DNA of 37,299 bases. Origin: Leptospiraceae bacterium. GTDB lineage: Bacteria > Spirochaetota > Leptospiria > Turneriellales > Turneriellaceae. Location: assembly GCA_020440825.1 (NCBI GenBank), contig JAGRNJ010000028.1, positions 2,350 through 39,648 on the forward strand, given 5' to 3'. The position numbers and the translations under genes were made by a program. The notes under the pieces are model-generated. The model was given only the letters and a program-made list of their open reading frames with translations. It was not told the DNA's origin and did not search any database. Every line of letters starts with the position of its first letter. Positions within the stretch are counted from its first letter, which is position 1. Shown in pieces: positions 1 to 7,855 of this stretch.

Positions 1-447
1 TTCTTCTTCTCAAATGGGCCAGGCGACCCGGCAGCTGTAAAAAACGGTATTGAAAATATAAAAAAGTTAACCGAACTCGGGAAGCCGGTATTCGGGATTT
101 GCCTAGGACATCAGATGCTGGCAAATGCACTTGGTGGCAAGACATTCAAAATGAAATTTGGTCACCATGGTGGTAACCAGCCAGTAAAGGCGGCATATCG
201 AAAGCAGGTTATTATCACCGCTCAAAATCATGGTTTTGCAATAGATGAACAAGCTTTGACTGCAAAACACCCTGATGTAAAAGGTTCATATGAAATGAAT
301 CCGAATGACAACAGTTATGAAGGTTTTAAGCTCATAAATTCTAAACAAAAAGTATTGAGTGTGCAATACCACCCCGAAGCCAGCCCCGGCCCGCATGATG
401 CACGAGTGGTATTCAAAGAATTCAAAGAAATGCTGCGCGCTGGTTAA
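1..447 (+). CDS. carA: Carbamoyl-phosphate synthase small subunit, C-terminal part (cut by window edge)
   Basis: Open from base 1 with no start, so only about the last 148 residues are present. This is the glutaminase (class I glutamine amidotransferase) half of CarA, which releases ammonia from glutamine for carbamoyl phosphate, the precursor of pyrimidines and arginine. Visible marks are SNGPGDP at the left edge, the nucleophile elbow GICLGHQ (Cys in the third codon block), KFGHHGGNQPV, QNHGF, and the His/Glu pair in SVQYHPEASPGPHDA. All three catalytic-triad residues are present, so the visible part looks intact. The TAA stop at 445-447 abuts the stop of the convergent cutA gene with no base between. 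I see no terminator hairpin there. The upstream part and any carB partner lie outside the window. Identification is very secure. Confidence 0.95.
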   Translation, partial: FFFSNGPGDPAAVKNGIENIKKLTELGKPVFGICLGHQMLANALGGKTFKMKFGHHGGNQPVKAAYRKQVIITAQNHGFAIDEQALTAKHPDVKGSYEMNPNDNSYEGFKLINSKQKVLSVQYHPEASPGPHDARVVFKEFKEMLRAG

Positions 448-768
448 CTATTTGCTTTCTGTACTTTCGAGCAACCAGCTGAGATAAGCATTCGACATTC
501 TGTCAATATTTATTGAAGAGATTTCAGGAACATCATAGGAAGATTCTTTCTCAATAAACTGAAATACCTGTGATTCTTTTTTTTCACTGGTTTTGATAAA
601 CAGTTTATACTCAGAATCTGAAACTGTATCCTGATTCCACCGGTAAAAAGATTTCACGGGCCCGATAATGTTTACACAGGCTGCAAGTTTCTCTTTGACG
701 AGAGCCCCGGCAATGTTTTCGGCCTCATCTTCTCTTGAGACCGTTGTGATGATTAACCGAGGCTGCAT
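448..768 (-). CDS. cutA: CutA-like divalent-cation tolerance protein
   Basis: A 106-residue protein of the CutA1 family, small trimeric cytosolic proteins with a PII-like fold linked to copper and other divalent cation tolerance; the exact biochemical role is unsettled. The length is typical. Family marks are the N-terminal strand with TTVSREDEAENIA, then LVKEKLAACVNI, the FYRW segment (FYRWNQDTVSDSEY), IKTS, and the YDVPEI loop. The gene is convergent with carA, sharing back-to-back stops at 447/448, and lies just downstream of the small secreted protein on the same strand (4-base gap), so it is probably the last gene of a plsY-led minus-strand unit. Identification is secure; function is inferred from the family. 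Confidence 0.9.
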   Translation of the reverse strand: MQPRLIITTVSREDEAENIAGALVKEKLAACVNIIGPVKSFYRWNQDTVSDSEYKLFIKTSEKKESQVFQFIEKESSYDVPEISSINIDRMSNAYLSWLLESTESK

Positions 769-772
769 GCTA

Positions 773-1150
773 TTATTTATTTTCTGGTTTTTTTATGACT
801 CGCTCTTCGATAGGAAATGAAAAATATTTTTCCGGATCGTTGTTATAACGAAAAAATCCTATATAATTATTGTATCTGAAGAAATACAGGTATGGATCCC
901 GGTCAGACTTTTCATAGTCAGTGAGCTTTGCATCTTTTGCTTCTGCCGGGCTGAAATAACGTGTTAACCCCCGGGTCAATGCTGCATTCAAGGTTCTTTC
1001 TAATTGAATTTTACGATTCTCAGGTGTATCATCGGCTGTTCTGATTTCTTCAACAACTTTATTGTACTCTTCTTCAATCGGTCCCGCAGTGAGTCCTGCA
1101 GTGAATGCTATTAGTGTTGAAAATGCACTAATGATTAGTCTTTGTTTCAT
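773..1150 (-). CDS. Small secreted protein of unknown function
   Basis: A 125-residue protein I do not recognise. The N-terminus (MKQRLIISAFSTLIAFTAG) is a typical signal peptide: basic start, hydrophobic core, and small residues before a likely cleavage near TAGLTAG. The mature part is charged and probably periplasmic or surface located, with no Cys for lipidation. Near the C-terminus the hexapeptide FFRYNN occurs twice within 17 residues (YFFRYNNYIG then FFRYNNDPEKYF), a small tandem duplication of aromatic and Asn residues. Its start overlaps the 3' end of plsY by 23 bases and it ends 4 bases before cutA, so it is probably co-transcribed with both. It has no family assignment from the sequence alone. 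Confidence 0.7.
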   Translation of the reverse strand: MKQRLIISAFSTLIAFTAGLTAGPIEEEYNKVVEEIRTADDTPENRKIQLERTLNAALTRGLTRYFSPAEAKDAKLTDYEKSDRDPYLYFFRYNNYIGFFRYNNDPEKYFSFPIEERVIKKPENK

Positions 1151-1778
1151 ACTTACGCTCTCCTATTTTATGTTCGTTCCCGTCAAGAAGTCTTTTAAGA
1201 TTGCTGCGATGTTTAATCCACACAAATAAAACTACCAGCACTAAAAACCAGAACAGTACTGTTTCGGTTGAATACTCAAAGAACAAAAAGAAAAAAAAGG
1301 GCAAAGATGCGCTGGCAAACAATGAACCCAGAGATACAAATTTTGAGATGCTTACGGTGAGCAGAAAAATTACCAGAGCGGGAGCAACTATTTCGGGAGC
1401 GAGGGCAAGCATCATGCCCAGACCTGTTGCAACCCCTTTTCCCCCTTGAAATCTGAGCCAGACAGGATAGATGTGACCTAGCATCGCTGCAACACCCGCT
1501 AGCATAGCAAGTTCCCGTGCGTTAAGCGGCAGATCAAAAGAATAATATTTCTTAATATGAAAAACGGCAAACACTGGCAGAAAACCCTTGAGCGCATCAA
1601 TTACCAGAACAAGAACACCCCATTTTGCACCCAGAATACGCATAGTGTTGGTTGCGCCTACATTGCCAGAACCTTCTTTTCGTATATCAATTTTGTGAAA
1701 TCGTGCAACTATATATGCTGTCGGAAAGGAGCCAAATAAGTAACCTAAACCAGATACAGCCGGAAGAACCCAGTGCAT
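1128..1778 (-). CDS. plsY: Glycerol-3-phosphate acyltransferase PlsY
   Basis: A 216-residue inner-membrane enzyme that transfers an acyl group from acyl-phosphate to sn-glycerol-3-phosphate, the first step of phosphatidic acid synthesis in the PlsX/PlsY route. The three PlsY signature motifs are present: GSFPTAYIVAR near the N-terminus, EGSGNVGATN, and the glycine-rich loop FQGGKGVATG, with DALKGFLPV and GHIYP between them. There are about five hydrophobic segments, as expected. The ATG lies about 60 bases from the divergent AtpZ-like gene, so the 1779-1838 gap probably holds both promoters. Its 3' end overlaps the next gene. A partner plsX is not in the window. Identification is secure. Confidence 0.95.
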   Translation of the reverse strand: MHWVLPAVSGLGYLFGSFPTAYIVARFHKIDIRKEGSGNVGATNTMRILGAKWGVLVLVIDALKGFLPVFAVFHIKKYYSFDLPLNARELAMLAGVAAMLGHIYPVWLRFQGGKGVATGLGMMLALAPEIVAPALVIFLLTVSISKFVSLGSLFASASLPFFFFLFFEYSTETVLFWFLVLVVLFVWIKHRSNLKRLLDGNEHKIGERKYETKTNH

Positions 1779-1838
1779 TCCTCTTTTAAGTTTAAATATC
1801 TCGACTTGTCAATTTGTTTTTAGATGTTAACTTAGATA

Positions 1839-2129
1839 ATGAAAAACTCAATTGATACAAAGGAAATGCAGCGCCGGCTTGATGAAATGAAAAAAAGGGA
1901 AGATGCTTTGCATAAACCTGTCAAAACTGATAAGGAGCCGCAAGTGTATATGAGATATACCCATCTGGGGCTTGAATTCATCGTTGTTTTTCTGGGCTTT
2001 TTATTTCTGGGAAAATGGCTGGATGAAATTGCCGGTACATCTCCCTGGCTGTTACTGGTTTGTATTAGTGCAGGGTTTGCACTGGGAATGTATAGAATTA
2101 TCAAAGTGGCCAATGAGCTTTCAAAGTGA
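1839..2129 (+). CDS. AtpZ/AtpI-family small membrane protein
   Basis: A 96-residue protein with a charged N-terminal half (a possible short coiled coil around QRRLDEMKKRED) followed by two hydrophobic helices, LEFIVVFLGFLFLGKWLDE and PWLLLVCISAGFALGMYRI. The pattern G-x-x-L-G-x-W-L-D between the helices and the C-terminal G-x-x-x-G-x-Y-R match the AtpZ/AtpI (putative F0F1-ATPase subunit) family, small proteins normally found upstream of atpB in F-type ATP synthase operons. Here the next genes are ispE and a tRNA, and the only ATPase in the window is V-type, about 9 kb away. The ispE start codon lies inside its last codons, so the two are translationally coupled. Family assignment is fairly good; the role here is unknown. 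Confidence 0.75.
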   Translation: MKNSIDTKEMQRRLDEMKKREDALHKPVKTDKEPQVYMRYTHLGLEFIVVFLGFLFLGKWLDEIAGTSPWLLLVCISAGFALGMYRIIKVANELSK

Positions 2130-3192
2130 GTCAATTCAGGTAATTTGCCCGGCCAAGCTGAATCTTGGCTTAAAAATTCTGTCGAAAATGCCAGAGGGGC
2201 ATCATTACCTTACAAGCATTTTTTTGCCAATCAATCTATCCGATGAAATGCATGTAGAATTTGATGAATATGTTGAACCGGGAACCAATCAAGACCAGCA
2301 GTCTTTTCTAATGCCTGAACTCAGTTTTTCCAGTTCTCTGCCTGAATACTTTCAAGAGCAAATTCGACAGGGGTTTGAAAACCCGCAGCTCAATACAATT
2401 ACCAAGGCACTCATGATTTATACAGAAGAATACCGGCGGATGACCAATTTTCTTCCTCAATTACCCTCAAAAATACATATCATAAAAAAAATTCCTTCGC
2501 CGGGGGGGCTTGGGGGTGGTAGTTCGAATGCAGGGAGCTTAATTGCTCTGCTGCTGTCGCAACTGGAAAATGACATTCAGAAAAAGATGATACAGGTTAT
2601 GCGGGCTAGATTGCTTGTAGCCGGGGCCGATATTCCTTTTTTTCTGAATCCGCAGCCGGCTCTTGTGGTCGATAAAGGCCATGTGCTGCAGTATTTCAAA
2701 TTGCCTGTCATCCATGGAATTATTGGAATCCCTCCGTTTGGTTTTTCAACTTCTACCATGTTTAAATCCCTGAAAAAGGATTTACAGCCTGAAAAAAAAA
2801 TGAACGATGCCCAGTCTCATGCATTTGCAGAGGCCGCCGGTTTCTTAAAAAAGCTGGGCGCGCAACAGATAAATAACTCACTTACTACGGGTAGTGATTA
2901 TCAGTCTGAGAGGCAATTGTGGTACAGGGCCTGGGAAAATGATTCTCAGGGTACTTTGCCGATCAATGAATTCGTTGATGCGGCAAAGAAAGTACATCCG
3001 GCTGAAGCAGATCGACTGCTTGGTTATATGTCTGTACTAGAAAGAGAGGCCGGGGGATTAGTCGGTATGACTGGTTCCGGGGCCTCGTTTTTTGCTCTCA
3101 CAGGAACTCAACTTTCAGGGGTGGTTGAGCGATTGCGGGCAAAAATAACGGATGTATTATGGTTTCCGTTTACAAGTTATAATGGGCCGTAG
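2113..3192 (+). CDS. ispE: 4-diphosphocytidyl-2-C-methyl-D-erythritol kinase (IspE)
   Basis: A GHMP-family kinase of the non-mevalonate isoprenoid pathway; it phosphorylates CDP-ME. I place the start at the ATG at 2113 because the reading frame upstream of it only shadows the AtpZ-like gene, and from here the protein begins with the expected strand ICPAKLNLGLKIL. Other marks are the ATP-binding loop PSPGGLGGGSSNAG, the ADIPFFL segment, and the C-terminal glycine motif GMTGSGASFF. At about 359 residues it is longer than the usual 280-300, because of inserts between the first strand and the ATP loop (around residues 45-115) and before the C-terminal motif. The 5' end overlaps the AtpZ-like gene by 17 bases. 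The TAG stop lies inside the following tRNA-Gln gene. Confidence 0.9.
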   Translation: MSFQSESIQVICPAKLNLGLKILSKMPEGHHYLTSIFLPINLSDEMHVEFDEYVEPGTNQDQQSFLMPELSFSSSLPEYFQEQIRQGFENPQLNTITKALMIYTEEYRRMTNFLPQLPSKIHIIKKIPSPGGLGGGSSNAGSLIALLLSQLENDIQKKMIQVMRARLLVAGADIPFFLNPQPALVVDKGHVLQYFKLPVIHGIIGIPPFGFSTSTMFKSLKKDLQPEKKMNDAQSHAFAEAAGFLKKLGAQQINNSLTTGSDYQSERQLWYRAWENDSQGTLPINEFVDAAKKVHPAEADRLLGYMSVLEREAGGLVGMTGSGASFFALTGTQLSGVVERLRAKITDVLWFPFTSYNGP

Positions 3193-3254
3193 CCAAGTGG
3201 TAAGGCAACGGGTTTTGATCCCGTCATGCGGAGGTTCGAACCCTCCCGGCCCAG
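3183..3254 (+). tRNA. tRNA-Gln (anticodon TTG)
   Basis: A 72-base cloverleaf: acceptor stem TGGGCCG (3183-3189) pairs fully with CGGCCCA (3247-3253); D-arm with AGTGGTAA loop; anticodon stem ACGGG/CCCGT with loop TTTTGAT giving anticodon TTG; T-stem GGAGG/CCTCC around TTCGAAC; discriminator base G at 3254. The CCA end is not encoded. The first U-A pair of the acceptor stem is typical of bacterial tRNA-Gln. Its first 10 bases lie within the ispE reading frame, and the ispE stop TAG is exactly positions 8-10 of the tRNA. glmU starts 36 bases downstream, so the tRNA is embedded in a protein-coding transcript and must be cut out by RNase P and a 3' nuclease. Confidence 0.96.
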
Positions 3255-3290
3255 CATTCCCCTGAAAATATAAACAATACGAACCTGCTC

Positions 3291-4085
3291 ATGAGCCGCA
3301 AACCCCTTCACAAAGCCGGAATTCACGCTGTTATACTTGCTGCCGGCAAGGGTAAGCGAATGAAATCAGACATTCCCAAGGTCTTGCATGAGATTGGTGA
3401 GACACCTCTGGTAATTCATGTTCTCACTGCGGCTATTGAGTCTGGGGTTAGCCGAATCACTGTTGTTGTGGGCCATGGAAAAGAGGCTGTGATTGAAACA
3501 GTTCAAAAATGGGCCAAAGGAATAGAAGATGAGGTTGAAATCGACTTTGCTGAGCAAGATCAGCAAAAAGGTACGGGACATGCTGTACTTTGTGCAGAGC
3601 CTAGCATCGATTCAGCCGTAAAATTTGTAATGGTTTTACTGGGAGATGTACCACTTTTACAAAGTGAAACCCTTGTGGCAGCCTATCATAAACTGTTGGA
3701 TGCAGATGCTCACTCTGTTGTGATTACAACAGAGTTAGAAGATGCAACCGGCTATGGCAGAATTGTAAAAGAAAATGAAGATTTTGTAGCTGCGATTGTA
3801 GAAGAAAAAGATGCCAATGATACCCAGCGAGCGATTCGCGAGATAAATACAGGAATATTTCTTTTTACCGCTAAAGATCTTTTTGAAATTATTCGAGAAA
3901 TTGGTTCTGAAAATGCCCAGGGTGAGTATTATCTCACAGATATGGTAAAGCTCCTGAACGAAAAAAATCTGAAAGTTACTGCCCTTTCAATTCTTGAACC
4001 AATGCAGTTTATGGGAGTTAATTCGCCTGAAGATCTTGCACATCTTGCAAAACTGCATGTACCTGTGAAGAGGGTTGCAAAATGA
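3291..4085 (+). CDS. glmU: GlmU-type uridylyltransferase, pyrophosphorylase domain only
   Basis: A 264-residue nucleotidyltransferase that matches the N-terminal half of GlmU, which makes UDP-GlcNAc from GlcNAc-1-phosphate and UTP for peptidoglycan and lipid A. The signature [19 protein letters not shown] is present near residue 16, with [12 protein letters not shown] (base recognition), LGDVPLL (metal-binding Asp), GYGRIV, EEKDA, and EINTGI. The left-handed beta-helix acetyltransferase domain that makes GlmU bifunctional (usual total about 450 residues) is absent: the protein stops right after the transferase fold, and the next gene starts within its stop (ATGA, 4082-4085). GlcN-1-P acetylation must be done by another protein. 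A related sugar-1-phosphate uridylyltransferase is possible, but the context favours GlmU. Confidence 0.85.
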   Translation: MSRKPLHKAGIHAVILAAGKGKRMKSDIPKVLHEIGETPLVIHVLTAAIESGVSRITVVVGHGKEAVIETVQKWAKGIEDEVEIDFAEQDQQKGTGHAVLCAEPSIDSAVKFVMVLLGDVPLLQSETLVAAYHKLLDADAHSVVITTELEDATGYGRIVKENEDFVAAIVEEKDANDTQRAIREINTGIFLFTAKDLFEIIREIGSENAQGEYYLTDMVKLLNEKNLKVTALSILEPMQFMGVNSPEDLAHLAKLHVPVKRVAK

Positions 4086-5023
4086 AAGAAGCAAATCTGA
4101 AAATTCTTTCTGGCAACTCAAATAAGCCTCTCGCAGAAGCAATAGCAAAAGCAGCTGGTACTGAACTCTCACCTGTTGATATTCGAAGATTCTCAGACGG
4201 AGAGATTTCGGTCAAAATACTGGATAATGTTCGTGGCTCAGATGTTTTTCTTATTCAATCTACTTCAAATCCTGCAAATGATCATCTCGTTGAGCTTTTG
4301 TTGATGGTCGACGCTTTGAATAGAGCATCTGCTCGACGAATAACCGTGGTTATTCCTTACTATGGTTATGGCAGACAAGACAGAAAGGTCGAACCCCGCG
4401 TACCGATCTCGGCTAAGGTTGTTGCCCGGGTTTTAGAATCGGTTGGAATTCGCAGGGTATTATGCATGGATCTGCATGCAGATCAGATTCAGGGTTTCTT
4501 TGATGTCCCGGTTGATCACTTATTCTCAGCACCAGTTCTATATGAATACCTGAATAAGCAAAATTACCCGAATCTTACAATCGTATCACCCGACTCTGGC
4601 GGTGCTGAGCGGGCGCGGTTTTTTGCTAAGCGCCTGGATGCGAGTCTTGCGATTATTGATAAAAGACGGGAACGCGCAAATGAAGCTGACGTTATGAATA
4701 TTATCGGAAATGTTGAAGGCAAAACCTGCATAGTTATTGATGATATGATCGACACTGCGGGTACAATCGTCAAAGGTTCTATTGCACTAAAAGAAAATGG
4801 AGCAGCGAAAGTTATTGCTGCTGCTACCCACGGAGTACTTTCGGGTCCGGCTGTTGAACGACTTCGTGAAGCCCCGATTGAAACTTTGATCATAACAGAT
4901 ACAATAAACATACCCGAATCTACAAAAATGGCAAATATGAAGATCTTGAGTGTTGCTTCCTTATTTGCCGATGCAATTATTAGAATTCATGAAGAGCGAT
5001 CAGTCAGCTCATTGTTTATGTAA
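4082..5023 (+). CDS. prs: Ribose-phosphate pyrophosphokinase (PRPP synthase)
   Basis: A 313-residue class I PRPP synthase, which makes phosphoribosyl pyrophosphate from ribose-5-phosphate and ATP for nucleotide, His and Trp synthesis. Marks in order: [20 protein letters not shown], the flexible catalytic loop region [11 protein letters not shown] (ATP contact), the signature [24 protein letters not shown], a KRR motif, and the PRPP loop [11 protein letters not shown]. Length and all key motifs are standard. Its ATG overlaps the glmU stop as ATGA, so translation is coupled. The neighbourhood glmU-prs-rplY-pth is an arrangement common in bacteria. Identification is secure. Confidence 0.97.
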   Translation: MKEANLKILSGNSNKPLAEAIAKAAGTELSPVDIRRFSDGEISVKILDNVRGSDVFLIQSTSNPANDHLVELLLMVDALNRASARRITVVIPYYGYGRQDRKVEPRVPISAKVVARVLESVGIRRVLCMDLHADQIQGFFDVPVDHLFSAPVLYEYLNKQNYPNLTIVSPDSGGAERARFFAKRLDASLAIIDKRRERANEADVMNIIGNVEGKTCIVIDDMIDTAGTIVKGSIALKENGAAKVIAAATHGVLSGPAVERLREAPIETLIITDTINIPESTKMANMKILSVASLFADAIIRIHEERSVSSLFM

Positions 5024-5050
5024 AAGGAATAATAAAACAGGAGAAAAATC

Positions 5051-5647
5051 GTGGAAAGATTAAAATTAAAAGTAGAAAACAGACCGCAGGAACTGAAAGG
5101 ACATCAATTGCGAAAGAAAGGGACAATTCCCGCGGTAATATACAATCATGGGAAAACAGATCATGTTCAAGTAAACGCGAAAGAAGTTTCAAAATTATTT
5201 GCACATGGAGTTTCAGAGTCTGTACTCATCGATTTGCTGCATGACGGTAAAGAAGATACAGTGTTTGTAAAAGATTACCAGATTCATCCCGTTACAGATG
5301 AAGTTTTGCATCTCGATTTTTACCGAATTACGTTCGGTGAGAAGATCAAAACGCATATTGGTCTGCATATCGAAGGTAAGCCAGTTGGTGTTAAAGAGGG
5401 AGGTATTCTCGAAGTATTCCTACAGGAAGTAGAGATTGAAACATTCCCAAAATATCTAACAGCAGCCCTGAATGTTGATGTAACAAACCTTAAAATTGGT
5501 GACGCGCTTCATATTTCTGACCTGCAATTACCGCCAGAAACCAAGATTATGCTCGATCCCGGTACTGTAATCTGCCATATTGCAAGACCTGCTAAATTAA
5601 CAGCAGCAGAAACTGAAGAAGCAGCTGCAGAAGAGGAAGAAAAATAA
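5051..5647 (+). CDS. rplY: 50S ribosomal protein L25, Ctc (long) form
   Basis: A 198-residue L25/TL5/Ctc-type protein that binds 5S rRNA in the large ribosomal subunit. It has the N-terminal L25 barrel (RPQELKGHQLRKKGTIPAVIYNHGKTD) followed by the C-terminal TL5 domain (HIGLHIEGKPVGVKEGGILE, then DVTNLKIGDALHISDL), ending in an acidic tail rich in Ala and Glu. The start is GTG at 5051, chosen because a clear ribosome site AGGAG lies about 7 bases upstream and the family N-terminus begins there. It sits 27 bases after prs and 8 before the pth homologue, the usual ctc-pth order. Identification is secure. Confidence 0.95.
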   Translation: MERLKLKVENRPQELKGHQLRKKGTIPAVIYNHGKTDHVQVNAKEVSKLFAHGVSESVLIDLLHDGKEDTVFVKDYQIHPVTDEVLHLDFYRITFGEKIKTHIGLHIEGKPVGVKEGGILEVFLQEVEIETFPKYLTAALNVDVTNLKIGDALHISDLQLPPETKIMLDPGTVICHIARPAKLTAAETEEAAAEEEEK

Positions 5648-5655
5648 GCAATTCA

Positions 5656-6249
5656 ATGAAACTCATTATCGGCCTCGGCAACCCCGGGGATCGGTATATG
5701 AATAACCGTCGGAACATTGGATTCAAAGTAGTCGATGTTCTGGCGAACAACACCAATATTCAAATCCGTACAAAGAAGAAAAAATCTCTGCTTGGTACGG
5801 GAGATTTTGAAGGACATGAAATTGTATTGCTGAAACCACAGACATTCATGGATCTTTCGGGTGAGGCAGTACTTTATATTGCTTCATTTTTGCGGGTTCC
5901 GGTTCCACGCATAATCGTGATTCATGATGACTACACTCTCGATTATGGAGAAGTACAGGTAGCTCGCGGGCCGGCAGAAATTGATCATATTGGTGTAAAG
6001 TCGATTGCTAAAGAATTAAAATCAGATAAGTTTATCAGAATAAGAGTGGGCGTTGGCCCGGTCGCAGAAAATGTCAAAGAACCGAGTGAAGAAGATGTAA
6101 AAAAGCATATGCTTGCAGATTTCAGGCTTGAAGAAAATTTTCGCATTATTCAGGTTATCAATGATGCTGAAGCAGCCCTCCGCTCAATTTTGACACAGGA
6201 TATTGAGGATGTCCTTTCCCGATATCGCTTGGGAACACGTATTAAATAA
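5656..6249 (+). CDS. pth: Peptidyl-tRNA hydrolase homologue with substituted catalytic residues
   Basis: A 197-residue Pth-family protein. Pth normally frees peptides from stalled peptidyl-tRNA and is essential. The fold is plain: IIGLGNPGDRY at the start, LLKPQTFMDLSG, VIHDD, and RIRVGVGP. Several residues that define the active site of E. coli Pth are changed, however. The catalytic His20 (in TRHN) is Arg19 in NRRN; Asn68 (MNLSG) is Asp66 (MDLSG); Asn114 (GGHNG) is Ile112 in DHIG, and the GG-rich loop before it has become RGPAEID. Asn9, Asp91, His111 and the RIRVG Arg remain. The gene is in the classic position after rplY and before tilS, with an intact frame. It may be a pseudoenzyme, may have altered chemistry, or may be partnered by another Pth elsewhere. 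Confidence 0.85.
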   Translation: MKLIIGLGNPGDRYMNNRRNIGFKVVDVLANNTNIQIRTKKKKSLLGTGDFEGHEIVLLKPQTFMDLSGEAVLYIASFLRVPVPRIIVIHDDYTLDYGEVQVARGPAEIDHIGVKSIAKELKSDKFIRIRVGVGPVAENVKEPSEEDVKKHMLADFRLEENFRIIQVINDAEAALRSILTQDIEDVLSRYRLGTRIK

Positions 6250-7423
6250 CTTCTACCAGGAATACTGCAACCAGTTATTTCCTGAGCTACCGATTCAAAA
6301 CGATATCTGTGTATCTTTTTCAGGAGGTGCAGATTCAGTATTGACGCTGGCCTATGCGATCAGTTTTCATCGATTCACAAAAAGCGAACGAAGACTGGTT
6401 CTTTTTTATCTTGATCACTATCAAAACTCTTCTGATGCAGAACCAAACGAAAGACTTGAACTCTTAAAGTACTATATCAACCTTCTTAAAAGCGAACCGA
6501 AATTGAATCTGGAGCTCAGGATATATAGTCGAGACATTGAGCGAGCAGCAAAAAGACTAAAGCAGACTTTCGAATACACAGGTGCAAAATACCGAAATTA
6601 TTTTCTCAGAGCAATTGCCAGAGAGTTTCCCGCGATCACAATCTGGAAGGGACATAATCTTACAGATTGGTTTGAAACGGTCATTATGCGGCTTAACCGC
6701 GGTTCTTCGAAAATAACACCAATACTTCCGATTGAAGAAATTTATCCGAAGCAAGTGGTAGTAACGCCGTTAGCTTTCATGGGACGCAACTCGGTGCGGG
6801 AAATATGCAGAGAGCACTCTTTACCCTGGTGGGATGACCCTGAAAATTTATCAGAGAATATTACACGAAACAAAATTCGCATGGCGGCACTGGATTATAA
6901 TGAAACAGGCCTAAGAAAATCTGCCCTGCTCATAACAAACTCTGAAAATTTTTGTGCAGACTGGCTCATCGTCAAGCACGCTCGAGAATACCGATTAAGA
7001 TTAACTGAAAAAGATATACCTGAATATAAAGTTATATTGCCTGCGCTACGAGCAGTAGGTATGGGAACTCTGAGTGCCCATCACCGCAATTTGCTCTACT
7101 CTCAAAAACGATTGAAAGTTGGGCCGTTTGTTATTGAAATGGAGAACTGGAACCAACAATGGTTTTTAGTTGTGCGAAGGGGAGATCTGCTCGCAGCTTA
7201 CAGAACTGACTCTTATAATTTTTCAGCTCAGGAAACAATTGCCTTGCAGTTCGGTCATAAAAAAGTAAAAAAAATAATCTCTGAGATGAAGCTCTCCGCC
7301 AGACAAAAAAGATTTATTCGCATTCAACGAAACATTGAAGGCGAGATTATGATTATAGACCCGCAGATTGCCGGGTTAAAAAGCATTGTTTCAATAAATT
7401 CCATTGATCAAAGATCGTCTTAA
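6209..7423 (+). CDS. tilS: tRNA(Ile)-lysidine synthase
   Basis: About 404 residues. TilS modifies C34 of the CAU-anticodon tRNA-Ile to lysidine so that it reads AUA. The N-type ATP pyrophosphatase loop SFSGGADSVLTL is near residue 37, followed by LFYLDHYQN, the signature stretch KGHNLTDWFETVIMRLNRG (which replaces the usual HHxxDQxET by HNLTDWFET), and DPENLSENITRNKIR. The C-terminal third matches the divergent TilS substrate-binding domains. I prefer the ATG at 6209 (AGGA 8 bases upstream) over the TTG two codons earlier; either way it overlaps the pth homologue by about 40 bases. The 3' end overlaps the convergent DUF4416 gene by 33 bases. Identification is good. Confidence 0.9.
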   Translation: MSFPDIAWEHVLNNFYQEYCNQLFPELPIQNDICVSFSGGADSVLTLAYAISFHRFTKSERRLVLFYLDHYQNSSDAEPNERLELLKYYINLLKSEPKLNLELRIYSRDIERAAKRLKQTFEYTGAKYRNYFLRAIAREFPAITIWKGHNLTDWFETVIMRLNRGSSKITPILPIEEIYPKQVVVTPLAFMGRNSVREICREHSLPWWDDPENLSENITRNKIRMAALDYNETGLRKSALLITNSENFCADWLIVKHAREYRLRLTEKDIPEYKVILPALRAVGMGTLSAHHRNLLYSQKRLKVGPFVIEMENWNQQWFLVVRRGDLLAAYRTDSYNFSAQETIALQFGHKKVKKIISEMKLSARQKRFIRIQRNIEGEIMIIDPQIAGLKSIVSINSIDQRSS

Positions 7424-7855
7424 GCCCGAAAAGAAAGAAAGAGTCAAGAGGTGCAGAAATTCAGGTTCACTGCCTGGCTGTACGCTGAATCCGCTTTTTT
7501 GATAAACAAGTTGAAGCTTTGCAAAATGGTGGTCATCAATTTGAATTGCATAGAGATCACTTGCCGAACCAATTGTCACAACATGTTCTGCTTTGATGTA
7601 TCCCGGTAATACAGAAATATTATCTGATGTAAGCCTTGAAAAAACTTTCTGGCATTTCTTGTACTTCTCAACCAGATCTGTTGCTGAAATTAATTTTGCA
7701 AACGAGACTAATCTGCATTCGCGATCGCCAATTATAATCGAAGGGGAAAAAAAATCATACTTATCAATTTTTTTTTCGGTAACTGTCAATGCCTCGGCCA
7801 TTCGGGAACCTGACGGAGCCATAATTCGAATAAAGAATTTTGCATTGTGGCTCAC
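7391..7855 (-). CDS. DUF4416-family protein
   Basis: A 154-residue protein with the conserved layout of DUF4416, a family of unknown function seen in spirochaetes, thermophiles and deltaproteobacteria. The match rests on the DFFSPSI segment, VSFAKLISATDL (family RLVSFEKLI), VLPGYIKAEHVV (family LDPGYL..K.V), the Tyr-Ala-Ile-Gln strand, and LQLVYQKSGF near the end. No catalytic motif is obvious and no signal peptide or membrane segment is present. The start is GTG at 7855, overlapping the stop of the HEAT-repeat gene (7852-7855), so the two are probably translated together. The 3' end overlaps tilS on the other strand. Family assignment is moderate and function unknown. Confidence 0.65.
   Translation of the reverse strand: MSHNAKFFIRIMAPSGSRMAEALTVTEKKIDKYDFFSPSIIIGDRECRLVSFAKLISATDLVEKYKKCQKVFSRLTSDNISVLPGYIKAEHVVTIGSASDLYAIQIDDHHFAKLQLVYQKSGFSVQPGSEPEFLHLLTLSFFSGLRRSLINGIY

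Noticed and set aside
1972-2112. A 406-residue form of IspE starting at 1972
   Set aside because: The extra N-terminal stretch is an out-of-frame reading of the AtpZ-like gene; the IspE family N-terminus begins just after the ATG at 2113.
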